64,000 bases of DNA, from NCBI GenBank assembly GCA_963932465.1, contig OZ010795.1, positions 473,918,806-473,982,805 of the forward strand, written 5' to 3'. Position numbers and translations under genes: made by a program. How positions within the stretch are numbered: position 1 is the first letter of the stretch; each line of letters begins with the position of its first letter. The notes beneath the pieces are model-generated. The model did no database searches, had not been told where the DNA came from, and worked only from the letters and a program-made list of their open reading frames with translations. Positions 1 through 11,119 of the stretch are shown here, piece by piece. This DNA comes from Maratus speciosus (Eukaryota; Arthropoda; Arachnida; Araneae; Salticidae).

Positions 1-36
1 AAGTTTCACTTCTATTGGCACTCCCGGAGAGCCACT

Positions 37-86
<50 letters not shown>

Positions 87-713
87 ACATATTATATGTC
101 ACGAGAAGAATATTCTATATAGTCCTCATGAGAAGAATATTATATAATTTTTTCAAATATTTCTGAGCATGCACTTATCGAAACTTTCTTGATATCATCC
201 TATCAATTTTTCAGATGCATTTTTCTTAACCTGACGCAAAAGATAAAGAGCCAAATCTTATTTCAATTGCAATATTTTAACTGAGTAATTTTTTAAGCAT
301 TGCGAACATTCCCTTTCATGTTTAAATTAAATATTTTCGTTTTTTAATATTATCACTCATTAATTTTTTTCTTCCTTTTTTTTAAATTAAAATTAGTAAC
401 ACTTTTTTCTTTTATGTTTCAAAGTGTAATTAGCTGTTTCAATTTTTTTATCAACGATAAATTTCGCCAAGAAATAAAAGGGTAAACCTTATCGTCCAAA
501 ATAACAGAACTTTCCGTCATAATTCTATAACTAATATAGGTAGGATGATGTGTTATAGCTTAAAACCTTTCCTGAAACGATACCTATCTAACGGTATAAG
601 TTCCGTAAAAATCCATGCAGTAGAACTCGAAATCTAGGCGTTCGGAACGAAATTTCCGTTTTGATTTTATATATATAATAGATGTAGCAAATAAATTAAC
701 CTGCACACATTTT
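1..713. other. AT-rich DNA with poly-T tract and a diverged G-unit segment
   Basis: No gene is visible. A pure T run occupies 38-82. From about 200 to 520 the sequence resembles the last third of the G repeat units seen after 45.7, 51.8 and 61.2 kb. The shared landmarks are 'ttcttaacctgacgcaa', then 'catgtttaaattaaatattt', then 'cgtccaaaataacag'. It is therefore probably an old, isolated fragment of that repeat. Confidence 0.5.
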
Positions 714-1823
714 TACTTTCTTCTATCTTTACAAGAAGAAAGTATTGGATTCGTGAAAAATTTCGACTTCCGATTTTCAACGGATTTATACGTTTTAGAA
801 TGCCCAGAACACGATTTGATGGTTTTTAGAAAATGTCTGTCTGTGAGTCTGTCTGTCACTCTGTCACTCCGTCACTCTGTCACTCTGTCTGTGAGTCTGT
901 ATGTGACAAAAATTTTGTGGGCGCTCTATCTCAAGAAATAATGCACGGAATTTCACAAAACTTCATATTTAGTTAGACCTTGATATAAATTGGATCTGAT
1001 TAGTTTTTGGTGAAAAGCGCCCAACAGGTGGCGCTGCTATGCGGCATTTTTCACGATTTCTGCAATAGCTATATCTCAAGAACTACTGCACGGATTTTGA
1101 TAAAACTTCAGACTCAGTTAGTCCAAGATATAGTTTGGTGCTGATTACTTTTTTGTGAAAATTGCCCAACAGGTGGCGCTGGTATGCTGCATTGTTCATG
1201 ATTATCGCAATAGCTCTAACTCAAGAAAAAATGCACGAATTTTCATCAAACTTCAGATTCAGTTAGTCCCTGATATAAATTAGTGCTGTTTAATTTTTGG
1301 TGTAAATCGCCCAATAGGTGGCGCTGCTGTGCTGCATTTTTCACGATTTCCACAAGAGCTGTATCTCAAGAACTATTGCACGGATTTTCATCAAACTTCA
1401 GATTTACTTAGTCCTTGACATGAATTGACGTATAAATTAGTGCTGTTTAATTTTTGGTGTAAATCGCTCCACAGGTGGCGCTGCTATGCTGTATTTTTTG
1501 CGATTTCCGCAATAGCTTTTTCCAAGAACTAATGCTTGGATTTTCAACAAACTTCAGATTCAGGTATACCTTAGTATAGTTTAGTGCTGTTTACTTTTAG
1601 TGTAAATCGCTCAACTGGTGGCGCTGCTATGCTACATTTTTTCAGAATTTCCGCTATAGCTCTATCTCAAGAACTAATGCACGAATTTTCATCCAATTTC
1701 AAATTCAGATATACTTTGATATGAATTGGTGCTAAATCGTTGTTATTTCTTGTACTATTTAAAGGATTTAATTGACGTGATTTATATAGAAGAAAGTTTT
1801 GTGATGACCACAACATACTAGTT
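714..1823 (+). mobile_element. Family A hairpin-ended element, copy A1 (Helentron/HINE-like)
   Basis: The left end is an imperfect hairpin at 714-744 (arms 'actttcttct' and 'agaagaaagt'). It is followed by a (GTCT/GTCAC)n tract at about 836-905, then about five degenerate tandem units, then a single repeat of one hairpin arm at 1787-1797, and a short tail ending near 'actagtta'. This layout (terminal inverted repeat, GTCY microsatellite, roughly 150-bp core repeats, short terminal structure, no protein) is that described for DINE-1/mini-me elements, i.e. non-autonomous Helentrons. Class membership is inferred from architecture. No Rep/helicase protein is present. Related copies lie at 40871-41945 and 43377-45208. 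Confidence 0.65.
960..1740 (+). repeat. Tandem array of about 148-bp units inside A1
   Basis: Five degenerate units recur every 145-150 bp. Each carries 'ggtggcgctg', 'atctcaagaact', 'gcacg(g)attttcatcaaac' and 'cttcagattcagttagtc'. No open frame runs through them. The same unit fills copy A2 near 41 kb. Confidence 0.75.
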
Positions 1824-2697
1824 AGGATTGATATTATTTTTTTTAACTCTGTCCCGAGTTTTAGATTTCTTACCATCCCTCTTTCTAAATTTATACAGAA
1901 AATAACTTCAGATGCAGATACAGATTTTTTTCACGTTTTTTCTCATGTAGAAGTATGCTAGAGAAAAAATGTCTAAAATTCTTTGGCAGAAAATTTACTG
2001 CAGAATTTAAATCAGCATTTAAATATCAATTTCAAGCATCGTGGCTTTATTGGTAAGTCTTACCGTCCCCAAGGTTTATTCATGCACTTTTCGAGGTAAA
2101 TTAATTTTTTTTTAATTTAATGTAAATAACTGTTTCTAAAAGTCAATGAACATTGTGGCTATCACTTAGTCTTAACATGATTTGCCTAAAAATAATGGTA
2201 ATTTTCCTTACCGTCCCATCCTCACCATCCCTTTTTTTCCATTACCGTCCCTTTTTTCCTATACCATTCCTTTTTTTTCCCTTCCGTCCCTTCCTTAACA
2301 CCCCTTTAAGACAATGTTATGCCAAAATTTTGTACCAAAAATACTACATTGTTATTATTTTTTTATTTGAATGTCCTGTGGGTACTATGCAAATTCATTA
2401 CAAGTAGAAATGTGAAAGAAAATAAAAAGTTACATGGTAAAATAGTTAGGAAAATTAAACTCGCCAGTTTAACTTAAACCTCAGTTAAATAAAAAAAATT
2501 TCGCTGCTGACCATTTTTTCTTTATTTTGAATCATTAAGGCATTCGTCTATCAGATTAGAATATTATTTTAGCAAGTTTAATTTCACCAGATTTTTATTC
2601 CCGAAAGTCAAAAGATTGTGAGAATGCCCCATATCTGGCATTCTAATAATTTATCAGTAAAAGGGTATAAAACAAACTATTCATTTTTCGGAAACCA
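1824..2697. other. AT-rich intergenic DNA with a polypyrimidine tract
   Basis: No gene or complete element is recognised. Positions 2198-2312 of the + strand are almost pure pyrimidine, with repeated 'accgtccctttttt'-type blocks, so this is probably an old simple repeat. Short open frames here have no recognisable similarity. Confidence 0.4.
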
Positions 2698-3640
2698 CAG
2701 GGTTTCTCCGTAAAGTAATGAGAATGGATCTGGCAAAAATAATTTATTGATCCCATCGGTACATATATTGTTAAAATCCTTCAAAATAGTCTCCTTGGAC
2801 GTCAATACACCGCTGCTAACGTGATTCCCACTCTACAAAGTTATAGGAAGTCTGGAAGTTATTTTCCGTAACCTCTTTCAGAGACTCTGTAACAACCCGT
2901 TGGATGGCAGAAACATCTTCGAAACAGCGATCTTTCAGACTACTCTTGAGCTTTGAGAACAGGAAAAAGTAAATCGGGTTCAAATCGGGGCTGTACGGTG
3001 GCTGCGGCAAAGTTGAAAGCCCTATCCAGGCAAGGTAGGCGGTCACAACGAAGGCGGTGTGGAGTGGAGCGTTGTCGTGGTGGAGCTTCCAGCGATCGGC
3101 AATCTCCGGTCGTTTCCGCTTGACGGCTCTGTACAGGCGCGCAAGGACTTCTTTTTAGAAAACGACGTTGACGGTTTGACCCGGAGGAAAAAAATTCTTT
3201 GGTGACAAAGAACGCTTGACTCCACGCTTGTCATAGGGCGTTCAGATCGCTCCACTTCTTCAACAGTCTCCCGTTCGTTCTTGAACTCACTACACCACCG
3301 GAAAACCTGAATCCTTGACAGGGCGTCGTCTTTGAAAGCCCCCTTAATGAAGGCATATGTCTTGGAAGCGGTTTTGCTTAGGTGAAAGCAAATCTTAATC
3401 ACATACCGCGGCCCCAGCGAACGCTCCATTTTTGACGTTTTCTGCCGTGACAAAAACTCAAAAACAACATTTGCGCCACGCGTCATCCTCACTGCGTCAG
3501 AGTTCGGACGCGACGCGACTGCCGGTCGGTGCGTTGATCAGCTTAAACCCTTTGCTACAAATCCCGCCGCAAAAGAGCGCGCTGCTGGCGACTAGAGCGC
3601 CGCGCGGCTCACAGTCTCATTACTTAACGGGCAAATTCTG
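2698..3640 (-). mobile_element. Internally deleted mariner element
   Basis: The ends are inverted repeats of about 26 bp: 2698-2723 reads 'cagggtttctccgtaaag...' and 3615-3640 is its near-perfect reverse complement, both containing 'aagtaatgaga'. A TA follows the right end at 3641. The other side reads CA, so the expected TA duplication has decayed there. The transposase remnant lies on the minus strand. The element is 943 bp, against about 1.3 kb for a complete mariner, so it is a deletion derivative. Confidence 0.88.
2816..3492 (-). pseudogene. Mariner transposase remnant
   Basis: The N-terminal part (from about 3430 on the minus strand) shows the mariner helix-turn-helix region: 'RYVIKICFHLSKTASKTY', then 'DDALSRIQVFRW', then 'EFKNERETVEEVERSERP'. 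The sequence then jumps to C-terminal catalytic motifs in other frames. These resemble 'PPGQTVN', 'HHDNAPLHTA' and 'PPYSPDLNP', followed by 'FFLFSKLKSSLKDRCFED'. About 130 residues including the first catalytic Asp are missing, and there is an in-frame stop after the 'PPGQTVN' region. The position of the third Asp of the DD34D triad reads Tyr ('NPIYFFLF'). The protein cannot be catalytically active. Confidence 0.88.
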
Positions 3641-4395
3641 TATATTGATAATTTAAACGTATATTAATCGATGTACAACGTGTATATATGTTGATAATTT
3701 CAAATAACAAAATAAAATGTAAAAATGGACCCAACAAAAAGTTTTCGGTAAAAAAAAAGCGCCAAGTTCTCCTTAATGTTTCGGCCAGAAAAAGTAGTGA
3801 TATCTGAAGTTCGCACAAGTTAAAAGCCAAACATCCGAAATCTTTCATTGAAAATGGCTTCCTGCGACTTGGCCGTTAATGCCTTCTACAGCATTTCAAA
3901 ATTATGATTGGAAATTACGCATTTATGAGTTATTTAAATATTAAAAGTAATATTAGAATGAAAAGAGACAAATTCACATAAATACATTATAAGTAAAAGA
4001 TTTCTGAGAACTACCATTCAGTTTCAACAAACATTAGTTTTGATTACAGATCATTTAGTCCACTTGTGGTTTAATTGCCATTTTGTACGGTCTAAAGCTA
4101 AAGTCATTAACGTAAAACCTAATAAATAAAACAAAATTTACTTACTTCAAATCTCATAATATGTTACATTATATTTTATTGTATAATACTGAAATCTTGT
4201 GTATTGACGAAAGAGATTTTTTTCGTTTGAACATTTATTATAGTTTGTTTGCATACATTAAGAGATATTCGATTTATAAACTGTTAAAAGCTGATACTAA
4301 TTATGTTTTAGCAATTAGGGACAGGGGCGGCGCCAGAACTTGCCCGACGGGGGGGCACAGTATCCCCGACAGGGGGGCCGAATTCATAATATATA

Positions 4396-5059
4396 CAGTA
4401 GAGTACCGATTATCCGGACGTCGATTAACCGGATTGTCCAATAAAGCGGATCGGTCAACGGTCATACGTTTTTATCCAATCTTCTCCAAATTTTTTTAAG
4501 TGAAACTTCTTTAGGCGAGGCAGGGTGAATTTGTCTGGACGTCACGAAAGTTAACCGTTAAATAACGATTTCCCAATCAGGAAATAATAAAATCGCCAAC
4601 AAATGCAAAGACAGCATTGCATAAAATCAACTGTTTCTAGAACCTAAGAAGTTTCACTTCTAACGCGCGAGAGTCCCACTCAGTACAAAAAGAAAATGCC
4701 CTCTAGGAAACAGAAGTCTGTCAAGAATTTCTTTTTCCTATCACAATGAATTTTTTTAATGTACGTATTGTAAAGTGTATGTATATATACATGTAATAAT
4801 TTCTATGCGTACGTCTAAGTTTGGACCAATTTTGTAGAAAATAAAGTTTTTAAAAAGTAAAAACAAAACAACTTCTAAATACGCCTTAATACGGTAAAAT
4901 CTGCACTACCACAACTGCCAGTCATAAGCCTGGAAAAAGTGTGAATAGAAGTGACCTAAAAAACATTGCCATTAGGTGTTTTTAAAAGTTGTCCAATTAT
5001 CCGGATTTTTCATTAACCGACCTCGGTCCCGATCGGTCCGGATAATCGGCGATCTACTG
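4396..5059. mobile_element. Tigger/pogo-like MITE
   Basis: The 664-bp element starts 'cagtagagtaccgattatcc' and ends with the inverted counterpart 'ggataatcggcgatctactg'. It is flanked by TA on both sides (4394-4395 and 5060-5061). Ends of the CAGTAGA..TTATCCG type with TA duplication are known for Tigger/pogo elements. Further 'attaaccgg/attatccgg' repeats lie just inside each end. No transposase frame is present, so it is non-autonomous. Confidence 0.85.
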
Positions 5060-5061
5060 TA

Positions 5062-5374
5062 TAAGAGATCTCCACGAGCCCGGGCTTGTCCCGAAGCCCG
5101 AGCTCGGTAAAAGTTTCTTTCATTAAACTCGAGCCGGGCTTAAATTTTATCTGAAAACTCGGTAGGGGCTCGAGCTAAATTTTAGCTTTAAAAAAGTTGG
5201 TCCGGGCTCGAACTTCATTCTTCTCGGGGCATGTCCGGGTCTTATATTTTTTTCTGTTGATTCGGGCCGGACCGGGACTGTATTTAATTTTTTTTCCCGC
5301 ATGCCGTGATAACTTTTCTCCTTAATTAGTGGTTTAAATTAACAATAAAACATTTCTTTGTTTCTTTCGTTTTT
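5062..5374. repeat. CCCGGG/CTCGGG-rich tract inside the hAT element
   Basis: Between the Tigger-like MITE and family B lies a stretch rich in 'gagcccgggctt' and 'gggctcgagc' motifs in both orientations (about 5070-5285). It can fold on itself and contains no gene. A compositionally similar 'cccgaaccgaaccc' zone occurs at 9232-10560 near the other end, so these may be subterminal regions of the hAT or of an older nested element. Confidence 0.4.
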
Positions 5375-5746
5375 AGGGTTTCGTTCATCTGACGAAACCC
5401 TCTATTCGTCTCACTCCTCTGTCTGTCTGTCCGTCACAGAGCCCGTTCTCAGAAACTATATATGTTGGAGACTTGAAATTTTGGATTCTTATAGCTGAAT
5501 ACCTCACATTAAACAACAAATCATAAAATTTTGAAAAAGTCTTATTTACCCGTCTAGGCTCTAACTTTTTCAACTTTAACGTATTTTAAGATTTGTTTAA
5601 TAACTCAGCCCCTAATTAAGTTAAGACTTGAAATTGTGGATACTTATAGCTGAACACCTCACATCAAACGACAACCCATAAAATTTTGAAAAAGTCTTAA
5701 ATTTGCCCCTCCGGGCTCTAACTTGTGTATTTTAAGCTTTTTTCTT

Positions 5747-7186
5747 AGGGTTTCGTTCATCTGACGAAACCTTATTCGTCTCGGCCCTCTGTCTGTCCGT
5801 CCGTCTGTCTGTCACAGAGCCCGTTCTCAGAAACTATACATGTTGGAGACTTGAAATTTTGCATACTTATAGATGAACACCACGCATGATACGACAAATC
5901 ATAAAATTTTGAAAAAGTCGTACATTTAACCCTTTGGGCTCCCACATGTGTATTTTAAACAATTCTTTCCAAGTGAGCCCCTAATTAGGTTGAAGGCGTG
6001 AAATTTTGCATACTTATAGATGAATACCTCACATCAAATGACAAATAAAATTTTCAAAAAGTCGTACATTTAACCCTTTGGGCTCCCACATGTGTATTTT
6101 AAACAATTCTTTCTAAGTGAACCCTAATTAGGTTGGAGGCGTGAAATTTTGCATACTTATAGCTGAATACCTCACATAAAAATGACAAATCATAAAAATT
6201 TCAAAAAGTCGTACATTTAACCCTTTGGGCTCCCACATGTGTATTTTAAACAATTATTTCTATGTGAGCCTCTAATTAGGTTGGAGGCGTGAAATTTTGC
6301 ATGCTTATAGCTGAATACCTCACATCAAACGACAAACTATAAAATTTTGAAAAAGTCGTACATTTAACCCTTTGGGCTCACACATGTGTATTTTAAACAT
6401 TTCTTTTAAAGTGAGCCCCTAGTTAGGTTGGAGGATTGAAACTTTGCATACTTATAACTGACTACATCTTATCAAACGACAAATCATAAAATTTTGAAAA
6501 AGTACATTTAACCCTTTGGACTCCCACATGTGTATTTTAAACAATTCTTTCTAAGTGAACCCTAATTAGGTTGGAGGCGTGAAATTTTGCATACTTATAG
6601 CTGAACACCATCATGCGACAAATCATAAAAATTTGAAAAAGTCCTACATTTAACCCTTTCGGCTCCCACATGCATATTTTAAGCAATTCTTTCTAACTGA
6701 GCCCCTTATTAAATTGGAGATTTGAAATTTTGCATACTTATAGCAGAACACCTGAAGCCAGGCGACAAATCATAAAATCTTGAAAAAGCCTTATATTATT
6801 TACTCCTCCGTGCTCTAACTTGTATATTTTAAGCAATTTTTCTGACCTCCACCCTTTTCACCTGGGGAGCACTTTTCCAAATTTGCCGACACCCCTTTGA
6901 CCATTGTTTCATATTATGCACCATAGTCTTACATATTTTAGTTCCACTTTTTACCGCCAGGGGCGCCTACTTATCTCGGCTGCTATGGGTCCAATCTCCT
7001 CGACTAATATATCTATGTATAGTATGTAAAACGGACTTTCGTTCGGATAAAGGTTTGTTTAAAATAGAGTGCGCCCCTTGTTGCGAAATGTGGAACTAAC
7101 AGATTTTTCAAAAGGATAAAGTGTTTTGAAAGGAATATTAAACGAAACCCTCTGTGCGATCTGTGATCACACTTACCCACTTGTTT
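5747..7186 (+). mobile_element. Family B copy B2 nested in B1
   Basis: A second start hairpin ('agggtttcgt...acgaaacct', 5747-5772) occurs inside a tandem unit of B1. It is followed by its own GTCT/GTCC tract, about eight 140-bp units and the end 'aaacgaaaccct...tgtgatcacacttacccac' near 7140-7182. After it the interrupted B1 unit resumes ('cttttcctaactgagcccct'). The break lies within a T run ('agcttttttctt'), and no target duplication longer than the T run is visible. Confidence 0.7.
5975..6830 (+). repeat. Tandem array of about 140-bp family B units
   Basis: Successive units share 'gtgagcccctaattaggttg', 'ggcgtgaaattttgcatact', 'tatagctgaacacctcac', 'aatcataaaattttgaaaaa' and 'cccacatgtgtattttaaac'. 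The period is about 138-145 bp. The first and last units are the most diverged, as expected for an array homogenised in its middle. Confidence 0.75.
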
Positions 7187-7456
7187 TTTTCTTTTCCTAA
7201 CTGAGCCCCTAATTAAGTTGAAGTCTTGAAATGTTGGATTCTTATAGCTGGACACTTCACATCAAACGGCAAATCATAAAATTTTGAAAAAGTCTTATAT
7301 TTACCCCTTTTGACTCTAACTTGTGTATTTTAGGCAATTTTTCTAACTCATCCCCTAATTAAGTTGGAGATGTGATATTTTGCATACTTATAGCAGCACA
7401 ATTGCGATCACACGAAAAAACATTTTCAAAAAGTCTTATATTATTTACCACTACGG

Positions 7457-8090
7457 TAGAGGTGCACAACCTTTTTAAAAGAAGGGCCACTTACAAAAAT
7501 GTCTGGGTTGTCGAGGGCCACATCAGTAACACGTAGAGAATTATATTTTAGGGAGGTGATCTTTGGCGTATAATCGGATAAAAAATATGGTTTCAGAGGG
7601 GGGGGGGGGGAGTTTTACTCCTCCAGGTTCCCCTACCCAGCCAACATATCAAATTCAGTTGACAAGAACATATCAAGAGTTTACATTTGTATTTATAACA
7701 GTGATATAGCAAGGATTATTTTCAAAAAGTGATAATATTCCCCGACTTTATTTGGGAAGGGGGGGGGGGGGGGATTCTCGATTTTTTCTTACCCGATCAA
7801 CGAAATTCGCGGTTTTTTCGGGCATCATCTACATAATTCGCTATTTTTCTGCACGAACAACGAAATTCGTGCTTTTTTCGCGCACAATCAAAGAAATTCG
7901 CGATTCTTAACTGACGGGCGAAATTTTCAATTTTTTCCGCGGCAAATTAACGAAATTCGCGATTTTTTTCTGTGGCCATATGAACAAAAATTGCAATTTT
8001 TTCTAGTTATAAATTGACAAAATTCGCGGGCCACACGTCAAGCCATCGAGGGCCACTTTTGGCTAGCGGGCCATAGGTTGTGCATCCCTA
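7457..8090. mobile_element. hAT MITE in B1, 634 bp
   Basis: The ends are 'tagaggtgcacaacct' (7457-) and, inverted, 'tagggatgcacaacct' (-8090). The flanks are an identical 8-bp duplication CACTACGG (7449-7456, 8091-8098). It contains two long G runs (about 7599-7611 and 7758-7774) and repeats of 'aacgaaattcgcg'. No protein is encoded. Other family-B copies keep the uninterrupted sequence at this point ('atttactcctccgggctcta'). Confidence 0.85.
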
Positions 8091-8474
8091 CACTACGGGC
8101 TCTAACTTCTGCCTTTTTGGCAATTTTTCTAACCTCCACCCTTTTCATCCGGGATGCACTTTTCTAACTTTTGCCGACACTCCTTTGACCACTCTTTCAT
8201 ATTATACACCATAGCCGTGCATATTTTAGTTCCAATTTTTACCGCTAGGGCGCCTACCTATCTTGGGTGCTATGGGTCCTATTACATCGACTAATATATC
8301 TACGGATAGTTTGTAAAACGGAGTTTTGTTCGGATAGAGGTTTGTTTAGAATACAGTGCGCCCCCTGGTTGCGAAATGTGGAACTAACAGATTTTGTAAA
8401 AGGATAAAGTGTTTTGAAAGGAATATTAAACGAAACCCTCTGTGCGATCTGTGATCATACTTACCCACTTGTTT

Positions 8475-9196
8475 AAATAACAGGTGGAACATGTTACGCG
8501 TCCGGATTTGGCATATCCCGAAACGCGCAGGTCTCTAACACTCACACTGCTACTAAAATTAGAGATGAATTTCACAGGGCCAAAACATTTTTATACCAAA
8601 TATAAATTTTGAAGCTTGTCAAAGAATATAGTAGATAAATAAAGTGAAAATAGCTCTTTAGGTTATTTTGGAAACTCCCTACTAGTCACCTAATCTTCAT
8701 AGGCGCGGCAGACGAATCCACAAAAGAAAAAGTTTCCACACTTTTGACCATTACCCGAAAGGAAAAACTGTTTCGTACTCTTTTTCCACTCAGCAACCTC
8801 CCAATAAGAGGTTATTCAATATTACAGGTTTTACGTGCACATGTATGGCCCATACACAGCAGTGTGTGAGCGACAGCGTATGGAACAGTTCTCTGGTTAT
8901 GAGGCGGATCACCCCGCCCCTTAAGAAAATGCAAAGGTCCAGGAACAAGAGTCCCGCATCAGGTAACGTGAGTAACCATTTTTTTTCGAAACGCGGTGGG
9001 TGTTCAGGGCGGGTTGACATGTATTTTAATGTCCGAGGTAACTGAAAAAAAAAATCAGTTGACAAATCCATATCGAAAACGCATGCAGTGACCAAAAATT
9101 ATTTTAATTTAAAACTATTTTAATTTGTTAGTGAAAGTGTCATCGTGAAAACTAGCAGTTAAACGTTACACCTAATTAGGGTCCCGCTAAGATAAT
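8475..9196. other. Unassigned hAT interior
   Basis: No gene is recognised. The antiparallel short frames between 8790 and 9095 are overlapping noise with no known domain. The DNA may be original hAT interior or an unrecognised nested element. Confidence 0.3.
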
Positions 9197-9228
9197 AAAT
9201 AAAATTTGCAGCCCTGCAAATTTTATTT
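9197..9228. repeat. Perfect 15-bp hairpin with 2-nt loop
   Basis: The stem 'aaataaaatttgcag' at 9197-9211 is followed by CC and the exact reverse complement at 9214-9228. Its role is unknown. It could mark the end of an element nested in the hAT. Confidence 0.7.
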
Positions 9229-9231
9229 AAA

Positions 9232-10560
9232 ACCAAGCTTCAACCCGAACCGAACCCAACCAAAAATATTCCGTCTACCCGTAACCCGATCGAACCCGAA
9301 ATACTTAATTCCAATTCCAACCTGAAACCCGGAATCGGAGAAAATTGATCCAAAATACATATAATGTAATTATAGAAAAATAGTCTGCAATCATATCTCT
9401 AATATTAATGTTATCTTTTATGTAGAAAAATAAACATGTAAGGAGTCATTCATATTCAAATACGTAGTTTTTATCTGAAATAGATGCCTGCGCTTGTTGG
9501 GTTATACTCGGCCCAAACATTCAACTTAAAGTTAATCCGAAACCTACCAAAAAATTTTCGTTGACCCAAAACGCGACAACAATTTTTCCCGCAGTTTTAC
9601 AATGAAGTTATGTATGCATATAATTATTTTCTCATTTATACCTTCCATTTCTCTTTTATATTTTAAATAGAGATTAATATCCATATTATTATAAAATTAG
9701 ACTCTACTCTATATTAAAATTAATGAACAAAGAAGAAATTTTTAGTTTGATACTAAGTTAGCTTGAATAATTATACAAAACTATCTTTTTATTTACTCAT
9801 TCATTCATAAAAAAAATACTTATCCTACACTTTTTAATAAGACGTTCGAAGTGAGCAGGTGAATTTCCACGTCCTGTCTCTTCTTGAAATCGTATTTCTT
9901 ATAGTCGCCTAATTTTGCGGTCAGTCAAATAAACATTGGACAGGAGTGAACATGAGTTCTAGACAAAATGTTCAAGGTTTTCGGTAACATCTAGTCGTTG
10001 TAACGACAGACTGCAACCGATATGTGGTTAAATTCTTAAATTTTCTCGTCGCAGACTAAGGAATAAAAATTTTAATTTAGATTAAACTCGCAAAAATTTG
10101 ACATAATTTGGGTATGGTGAAAGATTCCACGGGCGTTCCACATAAATCGGGACACTTGGCAACACTTCTCTTAAGTATCAAAACTCAACCCGAAACCGAA
10201 CCCAACCACAACGAAAAATGTTAGCCTCAATCCGAGCCGTGGTTCGGGTCGAGTGTAGGTAAAATCGGGCAACCTGAATCGATGCAGGACTCTAATCTGA
10301 GGTATAATTCCAGGCATTTTTTTGAAAAATCAGCTTAAAAAAGACGGACGCGTAAGAATCAAAACTCATCCCGAAACCGAAAAAAATATAGCCAAGCCAA
10401 TCCGACTTCCAAAGAAAAGAAAATCATCAGCAAACTTATCCGTGGGTCGGGTTTTCTATAAACTAACCAGAGGTCTTTTTTGAAAACTAACATGCACCCG
10501 ACTTGACACGACTCGGGTCGGGTCGGGAAAAATCGAGTTACCCGACCCGATGCAGGACTC
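9232..10560. repeat. CCCGAACC-rich region, possible degraded hAT derivatives
   Basis: Clusters of 'aacccgaaccgaacccaacc'-type motifs occur at about 9238-9305, 10185-10275 and 10370-10555. The end motif 'gatgcaggactcta' appears twice (about 10283 and 10552) and looks like a TIR. Matching opposite ends were not found, so boundaries are not assigned. No open frame of note is present. Confidence 0.35.
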
Positions 10561-11119
10561 TACACTCAAGTCAAAAAATATTCCCCGACGACGATTAAAT
10601 TTGACCCCGATGGAGGGGGCCAAGTATGCCCGACGGGGGCATATGCCCCCCCGGACCCCCTCTGGCGCCGCCCTTGATTAGGGATATTATCTCCTGAATA
10701 CCTGAATACAAGTATTTTGTTATTTTTAACTTCTAAGCACTTAAATAGACTAAATTTGTTTACATACTTTTTTCAAATGTGTATTTTATTTCTGTACTCT
10801 GCGCCCCAAAATGCCTAAAATAATCAAAAAATGTAGTTGGCATGTAGCTCATTTGTACATATTTTAAAATTTTGAAAACTCTCTTGAAGGCATTAACGGC
10901 CAAGTCGCAGGAAGCCATTTTCAATGAAAGATTTGGGATGTTTGGCTTTTAACTTGTGCGAACTTCAGATATCACTACTTTTTCTGGCCGAAACATTAAG
11001 GAGAACTTGGCGCTTTTTTTTTTTTTACCGAAAACTTTTTGTTGGGATATCACTACTTTTTGTATGTTTTTTCAAGTTTGTTATTCTAAACTATATTAAT
11101 AGGAAAAAACTTAAATTTC

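Larger units (their letters stand above)
5375..8474 (+). mobile_element. Family B hairpin-ended element, copy B1 (Helentron/HINE-like), interrupted
   Basis: It begins with a 27-nt hairpin, 5375-5401 (10-bp stem 'agggtttcgt', 7-nt loop). This is followed by a (GTCT/GTCC)n tract and 'cacagagcccgttctcag'. Next come tandem units of about 140 bp, then a closing 'aaacgaaaccct' arm (about 8429) and the tail 'tgtgatcatacttacccact'. The plan matches DINE-1/HINE elements. B1 is interrupted by a second family-B copy (5747-about 7186) and by a hAT MITE (7457-8090). Confidence 0.7.
4322..10676. mobile_element. hAT-superfamily element, 6.36 kb, filled with nested insertions
   Basis: The ends are CAGGGGCGGCGCCAG (4322-4336) and, inverted, CAAGGGCGGCGCCAG (10662-10676): 15 bp with one mismatch. 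Both ends are flanked by the identical 8-mer ATTAGGGA (4314-4321 and 10677-10684). An 8-bp duplication with a CAGGG-type end is diagnostic of hAT. No hAT transposase is readable. The interior holds a Tigger-like MITE, two family-B elements, a second hAT MITE and G+C-rich tracts. It therefore looks like a non-autonomous hAT that grew by nesting. Confidence 0.85.
3730..11046. mobile_element. Fold-back element split by a hAT insertion
   Basis: About 175 bp at 3730-3905 are repeated in inverted orientation at about 10870-11046. Shared blocks include 'cccaacaaaaagttttcgg', 'gcgccaagttctccttaatg', 'agtgatatctgaagttcgc' and 'ggccgttaatgcctt'. Removing the 6.36-kb hAT (4322-10676 plus one target copy) leaves an element of about 950 bp with long inverted arms. 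This is similar in size and motif to the fold-back at 59980-60983. The short open frames seen in each arm are the same sequence in opposite directions and are not genes. Confidence 0.7.
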
